Origin: Desmodus rotundus
Taxonomy: Eukaryota > Chordata > Mammalia > Chiroptera > Phyllostomidae
Assembly (NCBI RefSeq): GCF_022682495.2
Contig: NC_071393.1
Location: forward strand, 113,042,239-113,106,238
Reading direction: 5' to 3'
DNA length: 64,000 nt
The notes under the pieces were generated by a model that was given only the letters and a program-made list of their open reading frames with translations, made no database searches and had not been told where the DNA came from. Shown here one piece after another: positions 36,750 through 46,899 of this stretch (its first letter is position 1; every line of letters begins with the position of its first letter). Position numbers and translations under genes: made by a program.

Positions 36750-38635
36750 CCCTTAACTGTCACTGAATCAATGAGGATGCACAAGTTGGGCCTGACCCAT
36801 TGTCAGCTTCACATGTGGCTCAAACACCTACGGAAAAAAATTTTATTAGAGTTTATACTTGCAGTTGGGAGACAGTAATATCTACCCCATGGTTGGGATA
36901 GCCAAGCGATAGGGAGGGAAAGCAGGTCCCCATAAGTGATAAAGGCACCAGACATCCTGTGCTGGAGTTAACAGTGATGCCTGAGTGCAAATAGCAATGG
37001 GTCTGCCCTCGAGCATGCTTTTATCCAGCCACCCTCACTGCTTCAAACAGGCATCTGCGTACCCAGAGGGAAGAGTGAACTGTGGGCAACATTAAAGTGC
37101 TGTGCACCCAGAGCCTAAGCAACTCCCCTTCCAAAAGAACTGAATACAAAAGGCAGGGTTTCCTTATAAACAGAGCTGATGCAGAGGTGAGTAGCTGTGG
37201 ATGGCAGCAATATGAATAGCCGGTGCCCAAATCCTAACCAGAGTTGGAGGACAGCAAGCCAGCACCACCACACCGGAAATGTCAGGAGAGTTGGTTTACT
37301 GAGGGCTGTAAATAAATGTGCAGAGGACAGAGTGAGAGCTGACAGACTCAAGGTGACCACAGAACAGAAATGAAGAGCAGGGGCCCATGAGTCCAGCAGC
37401 CTGATGTCCATCAGAGCAGGGAGCAAGTTCTGATAATGTGTACCATGGCCCTGCCCCTTGGGAACTACCTAAGAAGACATTTATGAGGAAAGCCTAAGGT
37501 CCTGTCATTTGCCAGAAGGGGGCTGCAGAAGACCAAGGAGAAAACTGCTCAGATGATCCTACCCAGGACCGCTAACTGGGTATCTTCAGGTACATTTATG
37601 TCCTGGATGCATGAATACATAAATTTATGAGTACATTTAACATAATTTCTTTTCACATAAGACATGCTTTACCAACTTCATTTCTTGGGTTTCAGTTTCC
37701 TCTTCTGTAAAATAAGATTACATCTACATTCCTTTCAGTTCCATAGTTTTGTCTCTAAGTAAATGATTTGGGCACTTTGCTGAGAATCTTTCAGCAAAGA
37801 TCACTCTTCTTCTATGATGGCCCTCCTTTCTGTTTGTTCATTTCCATCCTGATGGCCACCACCCCGGTTCACATCCTTATCCCATCATTCCTGAACTATC
37901 TGCTCACTGGCCTCTCAACTTCATCTCCTTCAAGTTGTTGCTACCACTTTCCTCTTTCCAACCCTACACTTGCAATGAATTTTCTGGTTCTGACATCTTC
38001 CGGGGTTCCCACTGCCAATGTGAAAAGGCTCTTGATAAGATGACCTTAACAACTGAGTCTTCTCTCTCCAGCTACCACTCCACTTCTCCACCTCCCTTAA
38101 CTGCAAAAATTTCCCAGAAGTCTTCCGTATTGGTTGTTTTCATTTCCTTATTTCCCATTCTGTCTTCAAGTCACTCCAATTCAACTTTATCCCTATTCCT
38201 CTGAAGTGACGGCATAAACCCAGATGACCTCTATCTTGCAAGCTCGATACTCAGTTCTCGATTTTCTTCTCACATAAAAGTCTCAAGCATTTGACATCGG
38301 TGGACACTCCTTGAATAATTTTCTTCCCTTGATTCCTATGTATGATGTCTTCCATAATAAAAACTGTTTGTGTGGATTTTTGTTTTAGATCTGATTCTTA
38401 CCTACACACGCCTTTGGAACATATACTCCTTTGTCTTAAATCTTTAGATTGTCACCTTCTTGGGAGTAGATACTGACTTTGCCTTATATATCAGTGTGGT
38501 CAACTGCTTACAAACACGCCCAAGCAAACAGCAGTACCTCAGAAAGCTGCCTCCAACACCAGACTTTTTTGGCTCTGTAGCTAAATTCACGCTGTTACCT
38601 TTCCTGAATATTTGTTCAATTGTCCTTCTGAATAC
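36750..38635. other. Unassigned intergenic sequence
   Basis: CCAGAAGGGGGCTGC at 37512-37526 resembles a CTCF core. C/T-rich text at 37860-38300 may be decayed L2. No exon recognised. Confidence 0.4.
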
Positions 38636-38639
38636 ACCA

Positions 38640-38860
38640 TTCCTTTTCAAGACTGAATCCCAACAGAATGAATCACTTCCTGCTCTGTGCTCCCTATGCC
38701 ATGTACTTCTCTCTCAAGTCCCTGAACTCTCCATCCCACTCACTGGTTTATAAGTCTGCCTTTATCTACAAGACTGAGAGTTCCTAGTGGGCATAAAATG
38801 TCTGATGCTCTTGTGGTTCTGATACCTAGTCCAGTGTCCACCGCTTAGTAACCATCCAAG
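38640..38860 (+). repeat. L2 LINE 3' end (diverged)
   Basis: CTACAAGACTGAGAGTTCCT, AGTGGGCATAAAATGTCTGA and ACCTAGTCCAGTGTCCACCG resemble the L2 terminus. Confidence 0.45.
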
Positions 38861-38879
38861 TAATGTGACGGGAGACGTC

Positions 38880-39440
38880 CCCCCCAAAACGGAATTACCT
38901 TCTGAAGGGTGGGCCCCTTAGAGTATAAGCTCCCCCCACTAAGTGAGTGTTCTAGGAACCCATCTGTACAGTGTAACCATGCTGTGAGAGGCTTCAGCGA
39001 GGTTTTTTGGAAGACTCTTCCAGCACCTTCGCCCATTTCATGATGGGTGACTTACGTGCACACCTGCCCACACCACGCTGAGTGTTCAGCAGTTTTTGAC
39101 AAAAGAACCCTATGACCCCTGTGCCCCACCCTCTCTATTCGCCTGGTCTCACCCCCAGCAACTTTTTTTTCTTTCCTCAAATGAAAAAAGTCCTCAAAAG
39201 GAAATGTCTTGCTGATGTAGAAGAGGTAAAACAAAAAACGGCAGAAGCACTACAAGGCATCAAAATTGATGAGTTCAAAAACCATTCTGAGCAGTAGAAA
39301 AAATGTCTTGATAGGTGTATTGCATCAAATGGAGAGTGCTTTGAAGGTGACGGAGGTTGAAACACGTAAGAATAAATATACAATTTTCTATAAATAAATC
39401 CGGTTTTATTTAAGTCCCCCTCCCACTCCCCGGTACATGG
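38880..39440 (+). mobile_element. Mariner (Tc1/mariner) transposase 3' fragment, decayed
   Basis: Plus-strand translation gives MTPVPHPLYSPGLTPS-N-F, FPQMKKVLKRKCLADVEEVK, AEALQGIKIDEFK, then after a stop RCIASNGECFEGD. These are the D,D34D C-terminal hallmarks of mariner transposases: P-PYSPDL-PSDF, then the WKKR--RCI-S-G-YFEGD tail. Stops, and conversion of the catalytic SPD aspartates to other residues (SPG), mark it as dead. Confidence 0.85.
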
Positions 39441-39444
39441 GAAG

Positions 39445-39725
39445 TACAAGAAAGAAGGCTTGAAGAAACCAGGCCCCGAGGGGCAGTAAGAGAAGCTGAT
39501 GACGGCGGCTAAGGAAGCCAACCATGGACTGAGAGAGCTGGCTAGTGGACACTGCCTGCCGGCCACCTCGCACCCCTGACTTGGCTACAGTGAACACACA
39601 CTTGTCCCTTCATTTTCTTTCCAGTCTCTGACTGTCGCCAGTACCTCTGGGGTGGGAAAATGTGCTCCTCTGAGGCCTCACACACTGTTCACAGCCACAT
39701 CTTACCTCCCGTGGCTGAAGAAAAA
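39445..39725. other. Unassigned sequence
   Basis: Nothing recognised. Confidence 0.4.
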
Positions 39726-39729
39726 GCCC

Positions 39730-39965
39730 TGAGGCAAAGAGGCTTGAGGTGAGTCCCAGATTCACCATTGACTTACTATGAGGACATTTCAGAGCCTTAA
39801 GGGCCTATCTGCCAAGTGCAAATAATTGCCTGGACTCACCAGGGCTACTGTGAAGCTCAAATGAAGACTCAGCTGACCGTGCACTCTTACTCACATTTGA
39901 AGTTCAAGATCTTAGCAGAGTACCTAGGATATAGTTGGTGCTCAGTGATGTTTGTTGCATGAACA
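39730..39965 (+). repeat. MIR (MIRb-type) SINE
   Basis: TGACTTACTATGAGGACATT, CCAAGTGCAAATAATTGCCT, ACTGTGAAGCTCAAATGAAG and AGTTGGTGCTCAGTGATGTT match in order. Confidence 0.65.
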
Positions 39966-39969
39966 AAAC

Positions 39970-40685
39970 AAGATCAACCTGCTCTGTCTCTATTTCCCCT
40001 ATACTGGTGCCAGTGTGACTCAGTTTCTCCCTCTTCCTCACTGCAACACCTGATCTGCCACCATAGTTGGTCAGTCCCATTTTCAAATCTTTCTTGACTC
40101 TCTCTCTTCTGTTCTGCTGTCTCTGCTTGTTTCAGTAAGCATGCTCACCATTTCTCTCTCACCTGCCTTATTACTTTAGGCAGAAAGGCCAGGTGAGAAC
40201 ACCTCCTGAGGGAGGGTGGATGGCAGGAGGGTCCTGGTAACCAGGTTAATCCTGGAAGAGTGTTATCTAAGGTAGTTTTGTTGTTGAAAAGTGTCAAAGT
40301 CATATCGGAGAAGTCAGGATCATGCATTAAATCTGAGAAGCAAGGTAAACATTAGCTGCTGAATAAGTTACAATCCAAATTGAGCAGGACGTGACGGATA
40401 TATTGAGATAAAGAGCGTAGTGCAGCAGCAGCGATCACAGTCATAGCAGAAAGCACAACTGGCTTTTAAACGGCCTTGGCACATGCTGCAGGAGTAGGGA
40501 CCTATTAAAACTGTGTCTTTCTGAGGCACAGTATGTGGAACAGATGGACAGATCTCAGAGGGGAGGGGTGCAGGGACTGGCAGAGATTAGCCACAGAACA
40601 CAAAAGCATACGTGCATAGCCCATGGACACAGACAACAATGCGGTGGAGGCCAAGGGGAGGAGAGATGGAGGGGGACTTATGGGG
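39970..40685. other. Unassigned intergenic sequence
   Basis: Nothing recognised. Confidence 0.4.
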
Positions 40686-40689
40686 CACT

Positions 40690-41245
40690 TCTGTAATAGT
40701 GTCAACACTAATAAACAAACTCCTTCTTTCTGGGAAACACAACAGTCTTCTAGTAGCTTCTCCCTCCTTCCAGACCTGTCCTCCTGCTACCTACCCTCTA
40801 TACTGTTGCCAAAATCATCTTAATAAAACTCAAGCTTGAGTTTTTCACATCTCTGCTTGATGCCTTTTAGTCACCACCACCTCCACAAAGTCAATTCTAA
40901 ACCTGTAAAATGACATACATGCCCTATCTATCACTTGTTAAGGTCCCAGCGGCCTCTTCAGCCTCATTTCCTAGCATTCTTCCCATGCCACCTAACCGAA
41001 CCGCATCTGTTCTCCAAAATGTGCTTTCTTCTCTCACACCTCCTGACGTCACACATGGTGGGACCTATGCTGCTAATGTCCTTGCCCATTTCAGGCAGCT
41101 GGGACAATCTTATTCACGCTCCCAGACTCAGCTTCCCAGCCACTTCCTCTGGGATGCCTTCTCACACTTTCCCGGTTTAAGAGGGCTGACCCCTTGCTGT
41201 GCTTCCACCCTGACTTGGAAATGTTTGCATTAGAACAGTTACTAC
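40690..41245 (+). repeat. L2 LINE 3' portion
   Basis: CTATACTGTTGCCAAAATCA, TTTTTCACATCTCTGCTTGA, TGTCCTTGCCCATTTCAGGC and TCCTCTGGGATGCCTTCTCA follow L2. Confidence 0.65.
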
Positions 41246-42700
41246 ATTCCACTGCTTTTTAACTTTTTTAAAAAAATGAGATATATAAAATACAAACAAA
41301 AAAGTGCATGTCAAAACTGTGAAGCTCAATGAATGATCACAAAGCACTCATGTAACCATCACCCGGAGCAAAGGTTGGCAAACTTTTTCTGTAAAGGGTC
41401 AGATGTTACTGTTTTAGGCTTTGTAGACATATGAACTACTGCTTAATGCTCTTGGAGCAAGAGCAGCAAGAGACAATAGAGCGCAAAAGGATATGGATGT
41501 GTTCCAATAAGACCTTATTGACAGAAAGAGAGGGCAAGGCCAGATGTGGTCTGTGGGCTGTAAAGTGCAGACCCCTGACCTGGACCAATTCCAGTTCTAC
41601 CCTTAAATTAATGACTATTTCTTACCTCCCCCAAAAGATAAACACTATTGTGACATACATGGCGATTGCTATTTTTCTTCGTAATTTTACCATTGAAGCA
41701 TGAATCCCGAAACACTTTATTTTTGATATTCATATAAATGGAATTGTATACCATCTGTTCTTTTATATTTGACTTTTTTCACTCCATATTACACTTGCGG
41801 AATTCATCCATGTTAATGCATATAGCTGTACTGCTTTGATTTTCATCGGAGAGTATTCCATCACATAAGTTTATTTTTGTATTCTGTGATATTTGGTTAA
41901 TGTTAGTTTTTCACTGTTATGAGTTGCTATTACGCAGCTATGAAGAGTCTTATACACATATCTTGATGCACAGGCATGTACTTCAGTTTCTTTGTGTTCT
42001 ACCAGCAGGGTGTGAACTTTCTAGTTGTCCCACATCCTTGCCAACTCCTGCCATTCTTCTCTTCCTTTTAGAACTTTAGCCATTCTGTCAGATGTGTGGT
42101 GGTATCTCATTGTGATTTTAATCTGCATTTCCTTTTCTGATTAATGAGGCTGAACCCTTTTCACATTTGTATTGGCCATTTAGATATCCTCCTTGTGAAG
42201 GCTTTGTCTTCTTACTTATTGATTTATAAGAAGTTCATTTTATTTTCTGGACACAAGCCATTTATTGATTGTATGTGTGGCAAATAACTTCTCCCAGTTT
42301 AAAATTTAGCTTTTCTTTATTTATGTTATCTTTCGATGAGCATAAGTTCTTAATTTTAATAGTATACAACTATCAATATTTTCCTTTATAATGATTCTTA
42401 AGTCCCATCTAAGAATTATTTTTCTGCTTTGAATATTTGTTATCTAAAATTTTTTAAAGCTTTTATATGTGACATATAGTTAATGGAATATTGATTTTAT
42501 GTGGTTTATAATAGAATTCAAGATTCTATTTTTTGCCTTGTGAATATTTGTCCCAATGCTATATTTAAAGGATCTTCCTTTACATAGTACTTTATAATGT
42601 CTTAATTTTTCCCCATAAATCAGGTATTGACATAAATGGATCTTTTTTCCTCCTGAAATCTCTTATTACCTTTATTTTGTCTATTTGTCTATCCTTGCTC
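41246..42700 (-). repeat. Old L1 (L1ME/L1MC-type) 3' end, antisense
   Basis: TCATGTAACCATCACCCGGA, CATATAAATGGAATTGTATA, TTCATCCATGTTAATGCATA, GGTGGTATCTCATTGTGATT, TTTTAATCTGCATTTCCTTT and GACACAAGCCATTTATTGAT are antisense L1 3' UTR and ORF2 end. A Charlie-type element interrupts it. Confidence 0.88.
41373..41582 (+). repeat. Charlie-type (hAT) non-autonomous element, nested in L1
   Basis: GGCAAACTTTTTCTGTAAAG, TACTGTTTTAGGCTTTGTAG, GTGTTCCAATAAGACCTTAT and AAAGTGCAGACCCCTGACC. Same family as at 29355 and 63722. Confidence 0.82.
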
Positions 42701-42704
42701 ATAT

Positions 42705-43465
42705 ACCTTAATTACTGCCTTGGGCAAATCTTGGCCCTTTGACTTTCCAATTAAAAAAATACAGATTAATGGACAGACCAAAGAAAACCATGAAGGAAAA
42801 TGAGAAAGAGCTGCAAGCTAGAAGAAGGAAGAGGAGGAAGCACAGTGGGTTTGTATAAAACAGGGTTTTTTAAAGCATGAAATCACTATTGGTAGAATAC
42901 AAAATAGAACAGTCAAGGTAGATAAAGACGAGAAAGTATTGGATTTAGAAAGTGGTGGGTCAGGTATCAGCCAGGGAACTTTAGGGAATGAGTAGGGAAG
43001 AAGTTCAAGCAGCAAATTCACTATTGCGAAAGGGGGGTGGGGGAGGGGCAGGGGGTGTTAACAGAGAAGGAGAAAATTATTAGTGTATAACTGATACTGT
43101 CAAACTCCTCTGCATGTTATCCCATTAAAGACTACTACTATTTATCAGAGGAAATAATCCACCTTGAAGATGTTACAGTAACTGTGGGATACATATAACA
43201 ACAGGATGTTCTGTACATAACATTCCTACATGGAAAAGAGGACATAGTACTTGAGTTCATTCCAGTAGTTTTGTTGTGTTTAAGAGCACTGAATCCAATA
43301 CTTTTGTCTCCCTGACTCCAAATGTGTCCATAAGCCATTTGACCCGCTACCAGAGACAAGGCTCTTTCCAAAATGGACCATTTTATGTTTAAAATGAAGT
43401 GGCCTTGGCCTTGCCCTCATTAGTATAATTGGACTTAATTCTGACTGAAAGGCCTACCTCCTGTT
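42705..43465. other. Unassigned sequence
   Basis: Contains a GGGGGTGGGGGAGGGG tract near 43032. No gene or repeat recognised. Confidence 0.4.
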
Positions 43466-43469
43466 ACAA

Positions 43470-43610
43470 AGCTTTATCAAAGTTATGCTGTTTATGGACG
43501 AGACTGAGAACTGCAAAAGCAAACAACTTGCCCCAAATCACACAGCAAATAAAGCAAGGCGTCTGGATTCCAACTCGGGGCCAACTGATTTCAATTTCAG
43601 GACTTAGTCC
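43470..43610 (+). repeat. MIR fragment
   Basis: AAACAACTTGCCCCAAATCA, CACAGCAAATAAAGCAAGGC and CTGGATTCCAACTCGGGGCC match the MIR 3' part. Confidence 0.65.
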
Positions 43611-43794
43611 TTCCACTGGTATACCGGTGTCAACCTGTGTTCCCTTGAGCAAGGGGAGCGGTCCCCATTCCCAAAGCACTCAGTGTAGATCGGAACACAA
43701 ACCCTTAAAGAACACCATGGAATATCATGGGGGCAGTAATGTACGGTAGGTACAAAGTGTTATAGAAACACAAAGAACAGCTACCCCTTTGGGA

Positions 43795-43930
43795 GTCCCT
43801 ACCATTTGGCAGGCGTCGTGCTAAAAACCCTATATATACCCTTACAAATATGAAATATGAATAAAGCCCATTTCACAAACTTGAACTGGGGCGTGGAAAT
43901 GCCCCAAATTGTACAATGGTTAAGTAACTG
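43795..43930 (+). repeat. Decayed MIR shared by both COX16-promoter copies
   Basis: CATTTGGCAGGCGTCGTGCT, AAGCCCATTTCACAAACTTG and GGTTAAGTAACTGCGTTTGG are a weathered MIR. Its partner at 61565-61730 (GATGTGGCAGGCGCCGCG, then AAATTAAGCAACTACGTCTA) lies at a similar distance from the paralogous exon. Confidence 0.65.
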
Positions 43931-44039
43931 CGTTTGGCCCCAGTGATCCTGAGCAGCGGCACGCTGTATTAAGCAAAAAATGCAGACTGGTAATCACCTG
44001 ATTTAGGTTAGATTTGTTACCTCCTGCCAAGTCTCTCGG

Positions 44040-44560
44040 CCCGGCGGCCAGTCTAGAGAAACTGTCAACCCGCCCGCCGCCCGCGGGCGCCAGGGTCCCA
44101 GCCGTCAGCCTCCAGCAGTGCGGGGCGCGCGCAATTGGACGCACCGGCAGGAGGCACCGCCCCTTCCGGAATCCCGCCCGAGCGCTTCTTCCTGCAGCCT
44201 CTCGGCTCACACCTCTCCGACTCCGTCACCAGCGTGACGACACCGTAGCGGAGGGTCTTGTTCTTGCGCAAAGCCCACGTCACTGCGTGGACACCCATGA
44301 CTGAACTCTCCGATCCACTCGGACGCCCCTCCAAACAGGCCCGGCGCGCCCCCCCCTCCCCCCCCCCCCCCCCGCGATCTCTGCGGCGCAAACTGCCGCC
44401 GGGACGCGAACGTGCTCCCGCGCAGCCTCCGAGCCCGCCGTCCTCTCCTGGGAGACCTCGGTCAGGCGAGAGCAATCGACTCCCCGTCACCCACTGGGGC
44501 GTCGCCCCCGGAAATCGCAGCGGGAACTGCTTGGTGCCGGTACGCCGGCGTGCAATTGGG
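44040..44560. promoter_or_regulatory. CpG island over the duplicated exon 1
   Basis: The stretch is strongly GC-rich with many CpG dinucleotides in an otherwise AT-rich region. It holds a C run (about 44350-44373) and a CCGGAA core at 44508-44513 that aligns with the COX16 promoter. Persistence of CpGs suggests it is unmethylated in germline and may still be a promoter; that is inference. Confidence 0.7.
44230..44298 (-). pseudogene. Duplicate of COX16 exon 1 (23 open codons, GT donor), probably a gene fragment
   Basis: Seen: ATG followed by 22 open codons reading [19 protein letters not shown] then VVTL, ending CTG|GTGACG. Aligned to COX16 exon 1 it matches at 53 of 69 bases and 17 of 23 residues, with an uninterrupted identical run of 27 bases over the RKNKTLRYG codons. 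The donor is weaker (GTGACG against GTGAGT). No match to COX16 exons 2, 3 or 4 was found leftward. Inferred: a partial segmental duplication, either a dead 5' fragment or a promoter and first exon of a non-COX16 transcript. It sits downstream of the COX16 stop, so it cannot be an alternative first exon of the gene at 54-62 kb. Confidence 0.8.
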
Positions 44561-44864
44561 ATTTAGGGATTTCGAACTCTAGACGCTTCCTGTTCCAGAT
44601 CTTGACTGAAGGCTTATTAGGGCACAGAGGCGCTCGATAAGATCAGCCAAGGAAAATTATTGTAAAGGTAGTACTTTAGTCTCCGGCTATTAGTGGAATG
44701 GGGAGTTTATCAGCATAGTATTTTTTCAAAAATGTTTAAGTGCTACAAAGTGTTAGGTTGATTGGTTGGTAGCAAACAGCGTACTGTCCTGGGATCGTCG
44801 AACCTTTAATGCTAGTGCTTTAACTTCCAGTTAGCCTTTAATCTTCAAGCATCTATGAATGCCC

Positions 44865-45085
44865 CTTTTCATTCATTCAACAGCCATCCAGCACACCTTT
44901 TTGTGGTCATTAGAAGGCTTGAGGAAGACAGATGAAAAGATGTCTATATGAGCCCTGCCCTAAAGAAGCTGACAATGTAATGGGCACACAAATGAAAGTG
45001 TGCCTAAGGTACCTCGGTAGCTTAGGAAATCGCCCCTACAGGGGCGGCTCTCCAGGCCAAGTCAGAGAAAGCCTCCCCTATCAAG
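44865..45085 (-). repeat. L2 LINE 3' end
   Basis: TTCATTCATTCAACAGCCAT, GCCCTGCCCTAAAGAAGCTG and CAGAGAAAGCCTCCCCTATC are antisense L2. Confidence 0.75.
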
Positions 45086-45089
45086 TATT

Positions 45090-45585
45090 TGAGATGACAG
45101 TGTAGAGTGCAGGCGACATAGAATAAGATGTCCCATGGTATCCCTGAAATCTTTCCATGTGCTCGTGCCTCTGTTGCCACTGAAACATATCTGGTTCAAT
45201 TTCTTAGTATCTTTCCATCTATTAAATGAGCCCTTAGGGGGTCTCCAAAGGAGAAATTCCAAATCTCCAATAGCATAGTCTACAGGACTATGGGGTCAAC
45301 TATGGAACGAAAAAAAAGGAAAGAAAACTTCATTGTAATGTTCAAGTTGTATCTTTGCCACTGCTGGACGTTACCTAGAAGATATAAATGATGATGAGAT
45401 TCTCCTGCTTCTGCCTGCAGTCTGCGTTCTGATTTCCTTAGCAAGGAATCTTGGGCCTTTTGTCCTATAACTTTGACCTGATTCCTGCTACTACCCCCTT
45501 TCACTCCAAACTCCAACCCAGAGGAGACACCATTCCCTGAGTATCCATGAACTTCCATGACGTCAAATGCAGCTCCAGGGAAACC
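45090..45585. other. Unassigned sequence
   Basis: A perfect CRE octamer TGACGTCA occurs at about 45559-45566. Nothing else recognised. Confidence 0.4.
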
Positions 45586-45589
45586 AGGT

Positions 45590-45815
45590 TCACGCAGGCA
45601 ATGTAACTTAACACCTCCTCAGAATCTTGAACTCGTATATATAGCAAAGCACTTATTCTGATCTGTTATTTTTAATTTATAAAGTCAGCGCCTTTGACTA
45701 TACATAAGAATACAAGCAACATGAAAAGAGAAGAGAGTCTTACTGTTTGAATCCTCAGCATCTAGAAAAGTCCTGGTACAAGTGCCTAGTGTTCATCGAA
45801 TGAATGATGATGTGG
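45590..45815 (+). repeat. L2 LINE 3' end
   Basis: TTTGAATCCTCAGCATCTAG, AAAAGTCCTGGTACAAGTGC and TGTTCATCGAATGAATGATG resemble the L2 terminus. Confidence 0.55.
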
Positions 45816-46319
45816 ATGATTTTAATAAAATTGTTGTTTTGATCGAGTGAGTGCTGTGAAGGGGCTCTGAGGCATGTTTTCTTCGAAGACAGTTTCTTCC
45901 CTGCCTTAGAAAAAAGACAGCTGGAGTGAGCTGAAAATGGTAAGCCAAGGTCTTTAAGGCTTCTGGCTCTGTACTGCCCACTATAGAGGAGGCTGAGCTA
46001 TGTCGAGTGGGACTTATTTAATATCCTTGGACTTGCACACTTAGAGTAAACACACCCTCTAGGGCACAAAAGTGGACAGTCACTGCACAAGTCTTCAGAA
46101 GTGTTGAGAAATGTTTCAGCACAGGATTCAAAACAATCTTCTTCATAGGTGACTCCCAGCTGCCTTTAGCTTGACTTCTTGTGCCGCCCTGTGCCACATC
46201 CCCATCACTCACATGCTCGTTTCTTTGCTGAGATGTGAAATGTACATTTGAAGGAGGCCTTTAGCTCAAGTTGGATGCATGTCTGAACCCAGCACCAGAA
46301 AGATACTTGTAACTCATGT

Positions 46320-46895
46320 CATTCTTCTGCTCAGAACTCTCCGATAGTGCACCATTCCTTTCAGAGAAAATCCAAAGGGCTTAAAATGGCCACCACAGCC
46401 TACAATCTCTCTCTGCCCTCCTCTCTTTACCTCCCAATTCATCTCTCCTGTTATTCTCCCCCTGCATCACTTGGTTTCAGTTCTACTTGCCTCCTACCTT
46501 TCCCTAACCACACTCCCACCTCAGGGCCTTTGCACTGGCTGTTTCCTCTGCCTGGAGCCCAGTTACCCCAGATATGCACATGGCTAACTTCCTTCCTTCC
46601 TTCAGATGTTGACGCAAATGTCATCTCCAGGAGGCCTGCCCTGGGCACCCTATTTAAAATTATAACCTGCTGTCCCTTCTCCTACAGACTCAAATCCTGT
46701 CATCTTTCTTGTATCCCTGTAACACTCATCAATTTCTAACATACCAGAGAATTTACTCACATGTTTATTATGCAGCTACTAGAATATAAAGTCCATAAAG
46801 GTAGGGATCTTTTTCTGTTGTTAATATTGTTGTTTTCGAAACGGGAGACTGTTGCCTGGTTTATAGCAGTCACTCGATAAATAGTTGTCACATTA
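46320..46895 (+). repeat. L2 LINE 3' portion
   Basis: CTCAGGGCCTTTGCACTGGC, TGTTTCCTCTGCCTGGAGCC, CAAATGTCATCTCCAGGAGG, CTAGAATATAAAGTCCATAA and CACTCGATAAATAGTTGTCA are in L2 order. Confidence 0.92.
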
Positions 46896-46899
46896 ATTA

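Larger units (their letters stand above)
43770..44700 (-). repeat. Segmental duplicate of the COX16 promoter block (copy at about 61500-62570)
   Basis: Collinear similarity to 61500-62570 runs through five landmarks: a degraded MIR (43795-43930 against 61570-61730), a GACTAGA/GTCTAGA stretch followed by CTCAACC/GTCAACC, the exon and its 3' flank (CCCCTTCCG-AATCC-GCCCG), the upstream AGCAATCGA box, and CGCTCGATAA-ATCAGC at 44631 and 62501. Order and orientation are the same in both copies. The two differ substantially, so the event is not recent. Confidence 0.82.

Noticed and set aside
37021..37426. Minus-strand frames of 69 and 103 codons with hydrophobic stretches
   Set aside because: Hydrophobicity reflects T-rich complement of A-rich DNA; no conserved membrane-protein motif.
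44065..44490. 141-codon minus-strand frame as an extended N-terminus for the COX16 duplicate
   Set aside because: Only the 23 codons 44298-44230 resemble COX16. Upstream codons are GC-rich promoter sequence, and downstream codons continue past the splice donor.
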